From Lachnospiraceae bacterium UBA3866 (GTDB taxonomy: Bacteria; Bacillota; Clostridia; Lachnospirales; Lachnospiraceae): a DNA stretch of 18,989 nucleotides. The notes beneath the pieces were generated by a model. It did not search any database. It saw only the letters and a list, made by a program, of their open reading frames with translations, and had not been told where the DNA came from. This document shows positions 7,835 to 15,292 of this stretch, piece by piece; position 1 is the first letter of the stretch, and the number at the start of each line of letters is the position of its first letter. The translations under genes were made by a program, and so were the position numbers. The stretch lies in NCBI GenBank assembly GCA_002392345.1, contig DGGU01000013.1:1-18989 (forward strand), written 5' to 3'.

Positions 7835-9156
7835 TAAACTATAAACTTATTATATATACATCTAATTGCTTTCTCAAAATCTTTAGTTTCAACCCCTACA
7901 ACTATGCATATCTCATCAGTGCCTTGTGATATTGTTTTGATATTGATATCATTTTCACCAAGGGTTGCAAATATCTTTCCTGACATACCTTTTTTGTTGA
8001 CCATCGCTCTGCCAACTACAGCAATTAGTGATATGCCTTCTGTGATATGCACATCGTCACAATCCAACTCATCTTTAAGTTTTGAAACTATCTCATAAAG
8101 ATATTCTTTTATCTTCTCAGTTTCTACAACTACAGATACACTATCTATACTTGATGGACAAGACTCTATGCTTATACCATACTTTTCAAAAACTTCTAAA
8201 ATCTTTTTCAGGGAACCTACCTCACTTGATATGTGGCTCTTTATACAAGTGATGACAGAGAAATCTTTTTTGCCTGTGATGCCAGTTATTGCATATGGCT
8301 TCTCCACCTTATCAACCTCATCACACGATTCAAGTATCATAGTGCCTTCATTTTCAGGATCATTTGTATTTTTAATATTAATAGGTATATTCTTATCTCT
8401 TGCAGGAAATACCGCTTCGTCATGTAAGACATTCGCCCCCATATAACTCATCTCACGAAGCTCATTATAAGTTATATTCTTAATTCTGTGTGGATTATCT
8501 ACTATCCGTGGATCACAAACTAAGATCCCTGATACATCGGTAAAGTTTTCATACAAGTCTACATCAAAGATATTTGCAAGTATAGCACCAGTTATATCAG
8601 ATCCGCCTCTACTCATGACTTTAATCTTGCCATCAGGCATAGAGCCATAGAATCCAGGGAACACAATCTTTTTATCGGTGTTGATCGCATTATGTAATGC
8701 GATACCAGTAAGTTCCATATTGATTACGCCATCGTAATTGAACTTAAATACATCTCTAGCATCAATGAACTCTGCGTCAAGGTATTCTGCAAGCATAAGT
8801 GCAGTAAGATATTCTCCCCTTGATACAAGATAGTCTACATCATTACTTTTCTTTATATCACTTTTTATCTTATCGAATTCTGTATTTAAATCAATCTTAA
8901 GGTTTAACTCTTCTTTGATACTATAATATTTATCTTCAATTAATTTAAATATATCGTCAGCTGAAAGTTTGTATTTGAGATGGGCATGTGCAACATATAA
9001 GAGATCTGTTACTTTGTTATCTTCTTTATCTGACTTGCCACAAGCTGAGGTAACTATAAACTTCCTACTTTTATCAGAGTCAACTATTTTTTTTACTTTT
9101 TCAAACTGAGTTGCATTCGCAACGCTTGAACCACCAAATTTTGCTACTTTAATCAT
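7834..9156 (-). CDS. lysC: Aspartate kinase, monofunctional, with two C-terminal ACT domains
   Basis: This 440-residue enzyme phosphorylates aspartate in the first step of the aspartate family pathway. The kinase signature KFGGSSVA is at residues 6-13, SRGEYLTA (112-119) and SRGGSDITGA (182-191) form the substrate and nucleotide sites, and two ACT-type regulatory segments follow at about 296-345 and 375-424. Family knowledge: ACT domains usually give feedback inhibition by lysine or threonine; the effector here cannot be read from sequence. The start ATG has AAAGGG a few bases upstream and lies 18 bases after hom. The TAG stop is built into the edge of the REP-like repeat that separates this gene from asd. 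Confidence 0.96.
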   Translation of the reverse strand: MIKVAKFGGSSVANATQFEKVKKIVDSDKSRKFIVTSACGKSDKEDNKVTDLLYVAHAHLKYKLSADDIFKLIEDKYYSIKEELNLKIDLNTEFDKIKSDIKKSNDVDYLVSRGEYLTALMLAEYLDAEFIDARDVFKFNYDGVINMELTGIALHNAINTDKKIVFPGFYGSMPDGKIKVMSRGGSDITGAILANIFDVDLYENFTDVSGILVCDPRIVDNPHRIKNITYNELREMSYMGANVLHDEAVFPARDKNIPINIKNTNDPENEGTMILESCDEVDKVEKPYAITGITGKKDFSVITCIKSHISSEVGSLKKILEVFEKYGISIESCPSSIDSVSVVVETEKIKEYLYEIVSKLKDELDCDDVHITEGISLIAVVGRAMVNKKGMSGKIFATLGENDINIKTISQGTDEICIVVGVETKDFEKAIRCIYNKFIV

Positions 9157-9174
9157 AATACCCTTTCGATAATA

Positions 9175-10251
9175 TTAATTATTGACCTTCGCTACAAAAA
9201 GTATATCGCTTGATTTAAGATCTTCAGCATTCATGTTATCAACGAATGTGCCCTTCTCTCCTTTTCTTTTTACATAAAATCTGCCTCCAAGATTCTTATA
9301 TGATATGTCTACCTTTTCTGTTGTAAGTATAGGTTTCTTCGCTCCTTGATATATCCTTACAAGATCTTGCACTACAGAATGAGCTGTAGGGTATCTACCT
9401 GCGCCTTGACCTTCAAAAGCTAATTTTCCTTCAGTCTTGCAAAATACTTCTATATAATTATTATTATATATTACATTGGCTATCGCTTCATACTTATCAA
9501 AAAGTTGAGGCATAACAAGTATATAATTATTGACACTATTATATTCTGCAATTAATTTACACACAAGATCATGCGCTTTAAAGAAATCTATATCTTCTTT
9601 AGTGATGTGTCTAACACCAAATTTCATCGCATTATCTATAAGATATGATTTCTTACTTGCTACATTAGCTGCTACTATCGTTTTATAAAGTACATCATCA
9701 CCATCTATGTCTGAACTTGGATTCTGCTCCGCATAACCTCTTTTCTTAGCTTCTTCAAGAGCTTCATCAAAATCGATTCCTTCATTAGTCATTCTATAAA
9801 GTATGTAATTGATAGTTGCGTTGATTATGCCTCTAAATGCAGTGATCTCATCTACATAACCTATCCTCGAAAGATTTTCTATGATAGGTATGCCACCACC
9901 AACTGATGCCTCAAAAAGTAGATATACGTTTTTCTCATGCGAAAGTGTAACAAGTTCATCATAGCAATTTGCGAGAAGAAGCTTGTTAGATGAGACGACA
10001 TTCTTTCCTAGTTTCATCGCTTCAACTACATAAGTCCGTGCTGGTTCAAGTCCACCAATACACTCAACAACTGTATCAATAGTATCATCTTTTAAGATAT
10101 CATTAAAATCATTAGTCATTATAGGCAATTCTAATTTACTACCATATCGTCTTAAGATTTTAGCAACTTCAATATATGATATATTGTTTTCTGTTATGAT
10201 ATCGTATGCACCTTTTCCAACTGTTCCGTAGCCTAAGATTGCAATCCTCAT
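9175..10251 (-). CDS. hom: Homoserine dehydrogenase, short form without ACT domain
   Basis: This 358-residue NAD(P)-dependent enzyme reduces aspartate semialdehyde to homoserine for threonine and methionine. Visible features are the nucleotide loop GYGTVGKGA (residues 7-15), SSNKLLLA in the catalytic region, EASVGGGIPIIENL, the substrate loop ending in DIDGDD and GQGAGRYPTAHSV near the C-terminus. Many bacterial homologues are about 430 residues with a C-terminal ACT domain; that domain is absent, so threonine feedback through it is not expected. The usual NGTTNYIL motif reads NATINYIL here. A good AGGAGAG ribosome site precedes the ATG. It lies 15 bases after moaC and 18 bases before lysC, so hom, lysC and asd form a compact pathway block. 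Confidence 0.95.
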   Translation of the reverse strand: MRIAILGYGTVGKGAYDIITENNISYIEVAKILRRYGSKLELPIMTNDFNDILKDDTIDTVVECIGGLEPARTYVVEAMKLGKNVVSSNKLLLANCYDELVTLSHEKNVYLLFEASVGGGIPIIENLSRIGYVDEITAFRGIINATINYILYRMTNEGIDFDEALEEAKKRGYAEQNPSSDIDGDDVLYKTIVAANVASKKSYLIDNAMKFGVRHITKEDIDFFKAHDLVCKLIAEYNSVNNYILVMPQLFDKYEAIANVIYNNNYIEVFCKTEGKLAFEGQGAGRYPTAHSVVQDLVRIYQGAKKPILTTEKVDISYKNLGGRFYVKRKGEKGTFVDNMNAEDLKSSDILFVAKVNN

Positions 10252-10266
10252 AAAGTCTCTCCTATA

Positions 10267-10758
10267 CTAAAGTTTATTAACTATATGTCCTGACTTGCCA
10301 CCATCTTTTTCTTCAAGATATATATCACTGATCACCATGCTTTTATCAACTGCCTTAACCATATCGTAGACTGTAAGGAGCGCAACTGATACTCCAGTTA
10401 AAGCTTCCATCTCAACTCCGGTTTTTCCATCGCATTCAACTATACATTTACAATTTATATCGTATCTACCATCTTTATCCGGAGTATCATTAATCTTCCA
10501 CTTAATTTCAGCATGAGTTATATTAAGAATATGGCACATAGGAATTATCTCAAAATTTTTCTTTACCGCCATGATACCTGCAGTTGTTGCCACAGCAAAT
10601 ACATCACCTTTTTTTATTTTTTCATTTCTAATCGCATCATAGGCAATTTCATCTATATTTATCTTTCCGCTCGCTATAGCAACCCTCTTAGTTACTTTCT
10701 TGTTACTCACATCAACCATACGAGCATTTCCATTTTCATCAAAATGTGATAATTCCAT
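10267..10758 (-). CDS. moaC: Cyclic pyranopterin monophosphate synthase (MoaC)
   Basis: This 163-residue protein is the second enzyme of molybdenum cofactor synthesis, converting the MoaA product to cyclic pyranopterin monophosphate. The family signatures are clear: TAGIMAVKK with the conserved lysine (59-67), IPMCHIL with His76, VEMEALTGVSVALLTVYDM (115-133) and the catalytic pair Asp132 and Lys135 in YDMVKAVDKSM. Length is normal for MoaC. AAAGGA lies upstream of the ATG, and only two bases separate it from tdk. No moaA, moaD, moaE or moeA is present in the window, so the rest of the pathway must be encoded elsewhere. The adenylyltransferase-like mogA/moaB gene lies one gene away. Confidence 0.95.
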   Translation of the reverse strand: MELSHFDENGNARMVDVSNKKVTKRVAIASGKINIDEIAYDAIRNEKIKKGDVFAVATTAGIMAVKKNFEIIPMCHILNITHAEIKWKINDTPDKDGRYDINCKCIVECDGKTGVEMEALTGVSVALLTVYDMVKAVDKSMVISDIYLEEKDGGKSGHIVNKL

Positions 10759-10760
10759 TT

Positions 10761-11330
10761 TTAATTATCCTTTCTAATTTTGCCTTCTTTAAAATGTTTC
10801 CTACAAAGTGCTACATAGCTGTCATTACCACCGAGTACAACTTGTGGGCCATCTCTAACTATACCATTTTCATTATACCGTGTATTGCAAGTTGCTTTCT
10901 TACCACACCAGCACACAGTTTTAAGTTCCTTTATAACGTCAGCTATAGCAAGCATCCTCGCTGAACCCGGGAAAAGTTCATTGCGAAAATCAGCACGGAG
11001 CCCATAACACACAACTGGCACATCATAAAAATCTGCTATATCAGATAGAAAATCCACTTGCTCTCTAGTTGCAAATTGCACTTCATCAACAATTATACAA
11101 TCATAACTTTGTATCTCTTCTTTTGACATCTTGATAAGGTCTTCTAAAAATATCGATTCATGTTCAAGACCAATTCTACTATGTATTACATCTTTACCAA
11201 AGCGATCATCAATTTTAGGTTTACAAAGTAATGCTTTCTGTCCCACTTCCTCATAATTGAAATGAGTCATAAGAGCATTCGCTGTCTTACTTGAACCCAT
11301 CGCCCCATAATAAAAATATAACTTTGCCAT
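10761..11330 (-). CDS. tdk: Thymidine kinase, type II (TK1-like)
   Basis: This 189-residue salvage enzyme phosphorylates thymidine with ATP. The P-loop is GAMGSSKT (residues 9-16), the catalytic acid and metal motif is DEVQF (82-86) with Glu83, and the nucleoside-binding lasso carries GGNDSYVALC. Cysteines 140, 142, 148 and 176 and His179 supply the structural zinc site found in this family, although the first pair is CxC rather than the common CxxC. A strong GGAGG precedes the ATG. The gene sits between two molybdenum-cofactor genes with gaps of 2 and 18 bases, so it is co-transcribed with them despite no evident functional link. Confidence 0.95.
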   Translation of the reverse strand: MAKLYFYYGAMGSSKTANALMTHFNYEEVGQKALLCKPKIDDRFGKDVIHSRIGLEHESIFLEDLIKMSKEEIQSYDCIIVDEVQFATREQVDFLSDIADFYDVPVVCYGLRADFRNELFPGSARMLAIADVIKELKTVCWCGKKATCNTRYNENGIVRDGPQVVLGGNDSYVALCRKHFKEGKIRKDN

Positions 11331-11348
11331 CTGCGCCCTCCATTATAA

Positions 11349-11840
11349 CTAATTAGCACAATCATTAGATCCGTCTGTTAACAGTATCTCTATGCCATGT
11401 TTTATAGGCTCTTTTATAGCATTAAAGTTTTCTTCAGAAGCCTTCTTTGATCCAGGCAGATTGATGATAAGAGTTTTATTTCTTATGCCAGCTACTCCTC
11501 TTGATAAGATACTTTTATCAGTTATCTTATATGTTAAGTTTCTCATCATCTCGGGTATTCCTCGCACTTCTTTTTCTATGACAGCAAGTGTAGCCTCAGG
11601 TGTCACATCAGTTTTAGAAAATCCAGTGCCTCCAGTTGTAATTATAAGATTGATGTTATCGTCACTTACTTTTATAAGTTCTTTTTTTATAATATCTATA
11701 TCATCTGTAATTATATTTTCATACACTACATCGAAGCCTTCATTCTTAAGAACATTTACGAGATTTGGTCCACTTGTGTCTACTCTTTCGCCTTTCGCGC
11801 CTTTAGTGCTTATAGTTATAACTCCAGCCTTATATATCAT
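11349..11840 (-). CDS. mogA: MogA/MoaB-type molybdopterin adenylyltransferase
   Basis: This 163-residue protein has the MPT-binding MoCF fold. The signature TTGGTGFSKTDVTPEAT is at residues 68-84 with the active-site Asp78, and LPGSKKA (128-134) follows. Family knowledge: MogA or MoaB adenylates molybdopterin before MoeA inserts molybdate. The sequence alone does not separate MogA from MoaB, so the symbol is provisional. The ribosome site is GAGGTG directly upstream of the ATG. It is followed after 18 bases by tdk and then moaC, so two cofactor enzymes are in one transcript. The gene upstream, after 26 bases, is the desulfidase-like gene. Confidence 0.9.
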   Translation of the reverse strand: MIYKAGVITISTKGAKGERVDTSGPNLVNVLKNEGFDVVYENIITDDIDIIKKELIKVSDDNINLIITTGGTGFSKTDVTPEATLAVIEKEVRGIPEMMRNLTYKITDKSILSRGVAGIRNKTLIINLPGSKKASEENFNAIKEPIKHGIEILLTDGSNDCAN

Positions 11841-11866
11841 TAGTCACCTCTTATCAAAAATAATAT

Positions 11867-13147
11867 TTACACTTTTCTATTAGATTTATTCTCAAATATA
11901 TCAACTATAGTTTTTTCAGTCCCAACCATACCAGGAGATGCAATCAGTCCCATATTTCTCATAGTGTCTTCTGGAGTATCGCCATTTATACCATGTACTT
12001 TATCTATGTGCACACCATTCATCGCAAAATTTACTGATCGGAACGCTGCATCAACTGCAACTACGCCTTTCATAGTACAGCCTTGATTTCCACCATCACA
12101 GATCATACCTGTTATAGAAGATGCCATGTTACTTACTACATATTCTAATTCTTTCTCTTTTCCGCCTTTAAGATAAGCAATGGCGCATGCCATACCCGTT
12201 CCTGCTGCTATAGCACATCCACAAAATGCAGATAGTTTTCCGCTATACTCCTTTATATAGGTACATATTAGGTAACTAAGCATCGTAGCCCTATATAATT
12301 TTTCATCAGATAAGTTTTCTATCTTATAAACTGCATAAAGTGGCATAGTTGCTATGATACCATGAGCGCCGGAACCAGTTATACTCATAGCAGGCTTATC
12401 AAGGCCTATAACCCTTGCTTCAATTGCTGCGTTGCATAGAAGACTTGCAGTATTCTTTTCATCAGTTGATATAATCTTATCGTCATTTTGCCTTTTAAGT
12501 TCATGAGCAAATGTTGTTCTGTCGCTCTTCATCGCCTCATCAAAAAGTTCAAGATTGACTTGATATGCAACTTTCACAAATTCGATTTCAGAGATATCGA
12601 CACTATCTACATAATCTATAAAGTCTTTTAATTTATATTTGTGAATTGTTTTAACTCCATCTACCTTTATTTCTTTCTTTTGCTTTTCATATACGATTTT
12701 ATCATTTACTATAATCTTAGTTATATTAGTATGGGCATCTTCTATTATAACTTTCGCTATGTAATTAACTGTCGTCACTATTGCCTCTATATATATGTTG
12801 CTACTTATCTCGCGAAGATTTATTTTAATTTTCCCATCATCGATTAATTTTTTTGCTAACTCATTATCTTTTTCATTAACCTTTGATAAAGATAGAAGTT
12901 TTAAATCAGAAACTCCAGCCACATATCCAAGCGCTGCCGCCCACTCACTCCCAACTTCTTTGCAATTTGGTATGCCACATGTGAAAGCATTCTTATACAT
13001 GCCACTATTAAGGTTAACTACAATAGATTTTAATTCACCGCCCACATACTCTTTCGCTTTTGAAACAGCATAAGCTATAGCACCAGGCTCTGTAACGCCA
13101 AGTGCAGGTTTCATATCATTTTTAATTAATTCTGTAAGTTCATGCAT
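11867..13147 (-). CDS. L-cysteine desulfidase / serine dehydratase alpha-like protein (CyuA/UPF0597 family)
   Basis: This 426-residue protein matches the CyuA (YhaM) family, iron-sulfur enzymes that split cysteine to pyruvate, ammonia and sulfide. The N-terminus has PALGVTEPGAIAYA (14-27). The C-terminal SDH_alpha region has ITGSGAHGIIA (256-266), FCGCAIAAGTG (308-318) and MICDGGNQGC (348-357). Known members normally read GCTEP at the first motif, with the cysteine thought to bind the [4Fe-4S] cluster; here it is Val18. Two extra cysteines appear in TCGIPNC (Cys57, Cys62), where relatives usually lack them. The protein could be a divergent desulfidase, use other cluster ligands or act on another substrate. 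It follows DUF3343 by nine bases with a weak AGGA site, consistent with coupled translation. The family call is firm; the reaction is not. Confidence 0.82.
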   Translation of the reverse strand: MHELTELIKNDMKPALGVTEPGAIAYAVSKAKEYVGGELKSIVVNLNSGMYKNAFTCGIPNCKEVGSEWAAALGYVAGVSDLKLLSLSKVNEKDNELAKKLIDDGKIKINLREISSNIYIEAIVTTVNYIAKVIIEDAHTNITKIIVNDKIVYEKQKKEIKVDGVKTIHKYKLKDFIDYVDSVDISEIEFVKVAYQVNLELFDEAMKSDRTTFAHELKRQNDDKIISTDEKNTASLLCNAAIEARVIGLDKPAMSITGSGAHGIIATMPLYAVYKIENLSDEKLYRATMLSYLICTYIKEYSGKLSAFCGCAIAAGTGMACAIAYLKGGKEKELEYVVSNMASSITGMICDGGNQGCTMKGVVAVDAAFRSVNFAMNGVHIDKVHGINGDTPEDTMRNMGLIASPGMVGTEKTIVDIFENKSNRKV

Positions 13148-13156
13148 AACAAGATC

Positions 13157-13393
13157 CTAAATCATAATTTCAGTCATCTTATCGTAATCGATATTTATTT
13201 CTTTAAGTATTTTTTCCATAATAGGCTTATTATTTAATTCACACTTCCACGCCAAACCACACCCAGAAGAAATTTCTTTAGGGAGTGGAATAAGTCTTCC
13301 TGCTATATTATTTTTCAGGCAGTATTCTTCTACTGCCATAGCATCTACGGTCTTATTGAATGATACAACAAGACTAGGCCATTTTTTTAACAC
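13157..13393 (-). CDS. DUF3343 small protein, putative Se/S carrier-like
   Basis: This 78-residue protein fits DUF3343: a short beta-alpha N-terminus with SFNKTVDAMAVEEYC, followed by the hallmark GRLIPLPKEISSGCGLAW (residues 32-49), whose Cys45 is the likely reactive residue. Family knowledge: DUF3343 is described as a putative selenium or sulfur carrier and is often found near YedF and selenium genes, but no activity is established that I know of. YedF lies immediately upstream here and a desulfidase-like gene nine bases downstream. The start is GTG; the only nearby ATG is out of frame and soon stops. No ribosome site is visible, and an extended -10 box ends six bases before the GTG, so translation may be leaderless. 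Confidence 0.82.
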   Translation of the reverse strand: MLKKWPSLVVSFNKTVDAMAVEEYCLKNNIAGRLIPLPKEISSGCGLAWKCELNNKPIMEKILKEINIDYDKMTEIMI

Positions 13394-13399
13394 TTTTTA

Positions 13400-13408
13400 A
13401 TTATATCA
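13400..13408 (-). promoter_or_regulatory. Extended -10 promoter of the DUF3343-to-M16C run
   Basis: The minus strand reads TGATATAAT, a TG-N-TATAAT extended -10 element. No good -35 is present: the six bases 17 bp upstream are TATTTT, inside the preceding terminator tail. Transcription would start at about the GTG at 13393. Its place directly after the YedF terminator makes it the likely start of the ten-gene run. Confidence 0.5.
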
Positions 13409-13418
13409 CAAATTAATC

Positions 13419-13445
13419 AAAAAAAATAGGGGCGATAGCCCCTAT
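13419..13445 (-). terminator. Rho-independent terminator after yedF
   Basis: On the minus strand ATAGGGGC and GCCCCTAT form a perfect 8-bp stem around the loop TATC, followed directly by a run of T residues. It starts about 20 bases after the yedF stop and separates the activase/reductase/yedF unit from the DUF3343 unit. Confidence 0.92.
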
Positions 13446-13465
13446 ATGTGTTGACTAGAAAACTC

Positions 13466-14086
13466 TTATGGTCTTATCACTAAACTTGCCGATTCCATAG
13501 TCGATACTATGTCATACATGTTAGTAACTTCTCCAACTTTTAATTTTTCTTTTAGGCCATAGAAGTCAAGACAAGTTCCACAAGTGTAGATCTTAGTCCC
13601 AAGTTCTTTGAGATTCTCAAGGTCAGGAAGTGATAAGGAACCTTCACAAGTAAGATTAGCTCCGCCATTGTAGAAAAGCATAGTCTTTGGATGAACTTCA
13701 GCTTGAGATAAAGAATATATAAATGCCTTCATAAGATTCTTACCAAGTTTCTCGTCACCACATCCCATCTTATCAGAACCTATGGCTACTACTACATTTC
13801 CTGTATTGTCTGTAGCACCACACGCAGCACATGATTCAGCCATCTTCTTCTCTTCTTCAGATTTAATTTCAGCAACTTCGATAGTAAGCTTATACTCCTT
13901 ATCGCTTATTTTGTCTGTAGTAATTTTGTAACCACTATCTGTTGCAAAACGTGTGATATTTTTCACAGCCATATTATTATCTACCATAACTTCTACAGTA
14001 TCAGGTGATGTAAGTGCTTTTACTGCTTTTTTTGTCTCAATAAGTGGTATTGGACAATTTTTTCCCATTCCATTTACTTTTACCAT
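13466..14086 (-). CDS. yedF: YedF-type sulfurtransferase-like selenium metabolism protein (TusA + DsrE-like)
   Basis: This 206-residue protein has an N-terminal TusA/SirA domain with the active CPxP motif (Cys11 in NCPIPLIETKK) and a C-terminal DsrE-like domain (about 96-206) with IGSDKMGCGDEKLG, CGTCLDFYGL (Cys169, Cys172) and VGEVTNMYDIV. This two-domain layout is that of TIGR03527, named selenium metabolism protein YedF. Family knowledge: TusA domains carry persulfide, and the selenium link rests mainly on co-occurrence with selenium genes. The key residue is encoded as cysteine (TGT), not selenocysteine. The linker holds an additional CAAC pair (Cys86, Cys89), and Cys109 replaces a residue often arginine. 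GGAGAG precedes the ATG. It follows the reductase-like gene by 42 bases and ends at a strong terminator. Confidence 0.9.
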   Translation of the reverse strand: MVKVNGMGKNCPIPLIETKKAVKALTSPDTVEVMVDNNMAVKNITRFATDSGYKITTDKISDKEYKLTIEVAEIKSEEEKKMAESCAACGATDNTGNVVVAIGSDKMGCGDEKLGKNLMKAFIYSLSQAEVHPKTMLFYNGGANLTCEGSLSLPDLENLKELGTKIYTCGTCLDFYGLKEKLKVGEVTNMYDIVSTMESASLVIRP

Positions 14087-14100
14087 AATCTTTTCTCTCC

Positions 14101-14136
14101 TTTTTTATAACACTTTTTATAACATTTTTTATAACA
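14101..14136. repeat. Three tandem copies of a 12-bp AT-rich unit
   Basis: The unit TTTTTTATAACA occurs at 14101-14112, 14113-14124 (one C mismatch) and 14125-14136. The last copy contains the stop codon of the reductase-like gene and the others fill the gap before the yedF ribosome site. It looks like slipped-strand expansion of the 3' end of the gene. Confidence 0.8.
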
Positions 14137-15283
14137 TCTCAATAAATGCTTGTATTCTTGTAGTAAGCTGACCAACATCTGATGTAGAATAATCCGTCTC
14201 AATAGACATATAAGGTACCCCCAAGCCTTCCGAAAGCTTTTTAACTTGATATCTCTCTACACTGAAAGGATGGCAAGACTGAAGCACTACATCAATTATT
14301 CCTTCAACTTTATATTCATCTACAAGTTCTCTAATCATTTTCATCCGGTTTTCATTTGGAGTCATCACAGCACACCCTATCTTTATGTATCTCTCTGCTA
14401 TAGCACGGTAAATATTTTGTGCTTCTACATCTACAAGATTTCTTGCAGGTTTTATACCGCTACAACTATCCATCACTACAACTACACCACCATTGTCTTC
14501 TACGACACCAATAGTCTTATCAGCAACTCCTGATATAGGGCATCCTGTAATCATAATTCTTTTATCTGTAAGTTTTACTGGGCTTCCATTTATTCTATAA
14601 TTCTCTTCTATATCATCATGCATTTTTTCAATACTTTTCATTGTCTCATCAAGGTCAAAAGTAAAATTCAAACTATCAACAACTTTATGGATACCCTTAT
14701 AATAATTTTTAGGTGGTGTTGACTTGCTGAGTTCAAACATTTTAACTTTCAAAAGTCTCTCTTTATTTCTTTTTACGCATGCTGTTCTCACATCATCATC
14801 AGTTATAGTTATACCAAATTTCTTTTCAAATTTTTCTTTGAGAAGACGTATCTCTGATTCCCACATATCAAGTACATATGGTCTATCTACGCCTTGTGGT
14901 AGATGCAAGATATACGTATCCTTTATTTCAGAAAGCAATTCATACATTTTCTTCTTGCCATCACAAGTTGTCTCGCCAACTATGATATCTGAAAAATATG
15001 TATAAGGACATTTATCTGATACCGCAAATCCATAGCTTGATTTTATAAGTGGACAAAGGTTCTTTGGAAGGTTAACTTCAGCATCTGGTATAGTTTCTTC
15101 GCTTGTCCCACAAAGTGATACAGGCACTATCCCCGCAGCATCAAATATCTCAAGTGGTGTAAATGTACAAAAGATACCAGCAAGTCTTCCACCCTTATCT
15201 TTATATTCTTTTGCTTTCAAAAAGCCAAGTCGCCTTGCTTCTCCAAATTCTTCAAATTTTTTTGGCAATTCATTAACACTCAT
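14129..15283 (-). CDS. 2-hydroxyacyl-CoA dehydratase-like protein, probable double-cubane-cluster reductase
   Basis: This 384-residue protein belongs to the HgdB/FldC fold family (PF06050). Conserved points are GIFCTFTPLEIFDAAGIVP (37-55), a cysteine series at 39, 58, 77, 92 and 107 with TTCDGKKKMYELL (106-117), TGCPISG (247-252), QSCHPF (336-340) and the C-terminal IETDYSTSDVGQLTTRIQAF. True dehydratases have two such subunits; here only one is followed by an activase, the arrangement of E. coli YjiM/YjiL and of double-cubane-cluster proteins, which reduce small molecules at an [8Fe-9S] cluster using ATP. The natural substrate of that group is unknown to me. The gene is nine bases after the activase with a weak ribosome site, so translation is probably coupled. 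Cluster type is inferred from this arrangement. Confidence 0.82.
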   Translation of the reverse strand: MSVNELPKKFEEFGEARRLGFLKAKEYKDKGGRLAGIFCTFTPLEIFDAAGIVPVSLCGTSEETIPDAEVNLPKNLCPLIKSSYGFAVSDKCPYTYFSDIIVGETTCDGKKKMYELLSEIKDTYILHLPQGVDRPYVLDMWESEIRLLKEKFEKKFGITITDDDVRTACVKRNKERLLKVKMFELSKSTPPKNYYKGIHKVVDSLNFTFDLDETMKSIEKMHDDIEENYRINGSPVKLTDKRIMITGCPISGVADKTIGVVEDNGGVVVVMDSCSGIKPARNLVDVEAQNIYRAIAERYIKIGCAVMTPNENRMKMIRELVDEYKVEGIIDVVLQSCHPFSVERYQVKKLSEGLGVPYMSIETDYSTSDVGQLTTRIQAFIEML

Positions 15284-15292
15284 TAGTTCTTA

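Noticed and set aside
11392..11883. Plus-strand open frame of 163 codons opposite mogA/moaB
   Set aside because: It is antisense to a well-recognised enzyme, has a low-complexity hydrophobic translation and no ribosome site; the same holds for other plus-strand frames such as 15437-15916 and 7426-7779.
13466..14086. Selenocysteine in YedF or neighbouring proteins
   Set aside because: The CPxP cysteine of YedF is encoded by TGT, and I saw no in-frame TGA interrupting any recognised gene in the window.
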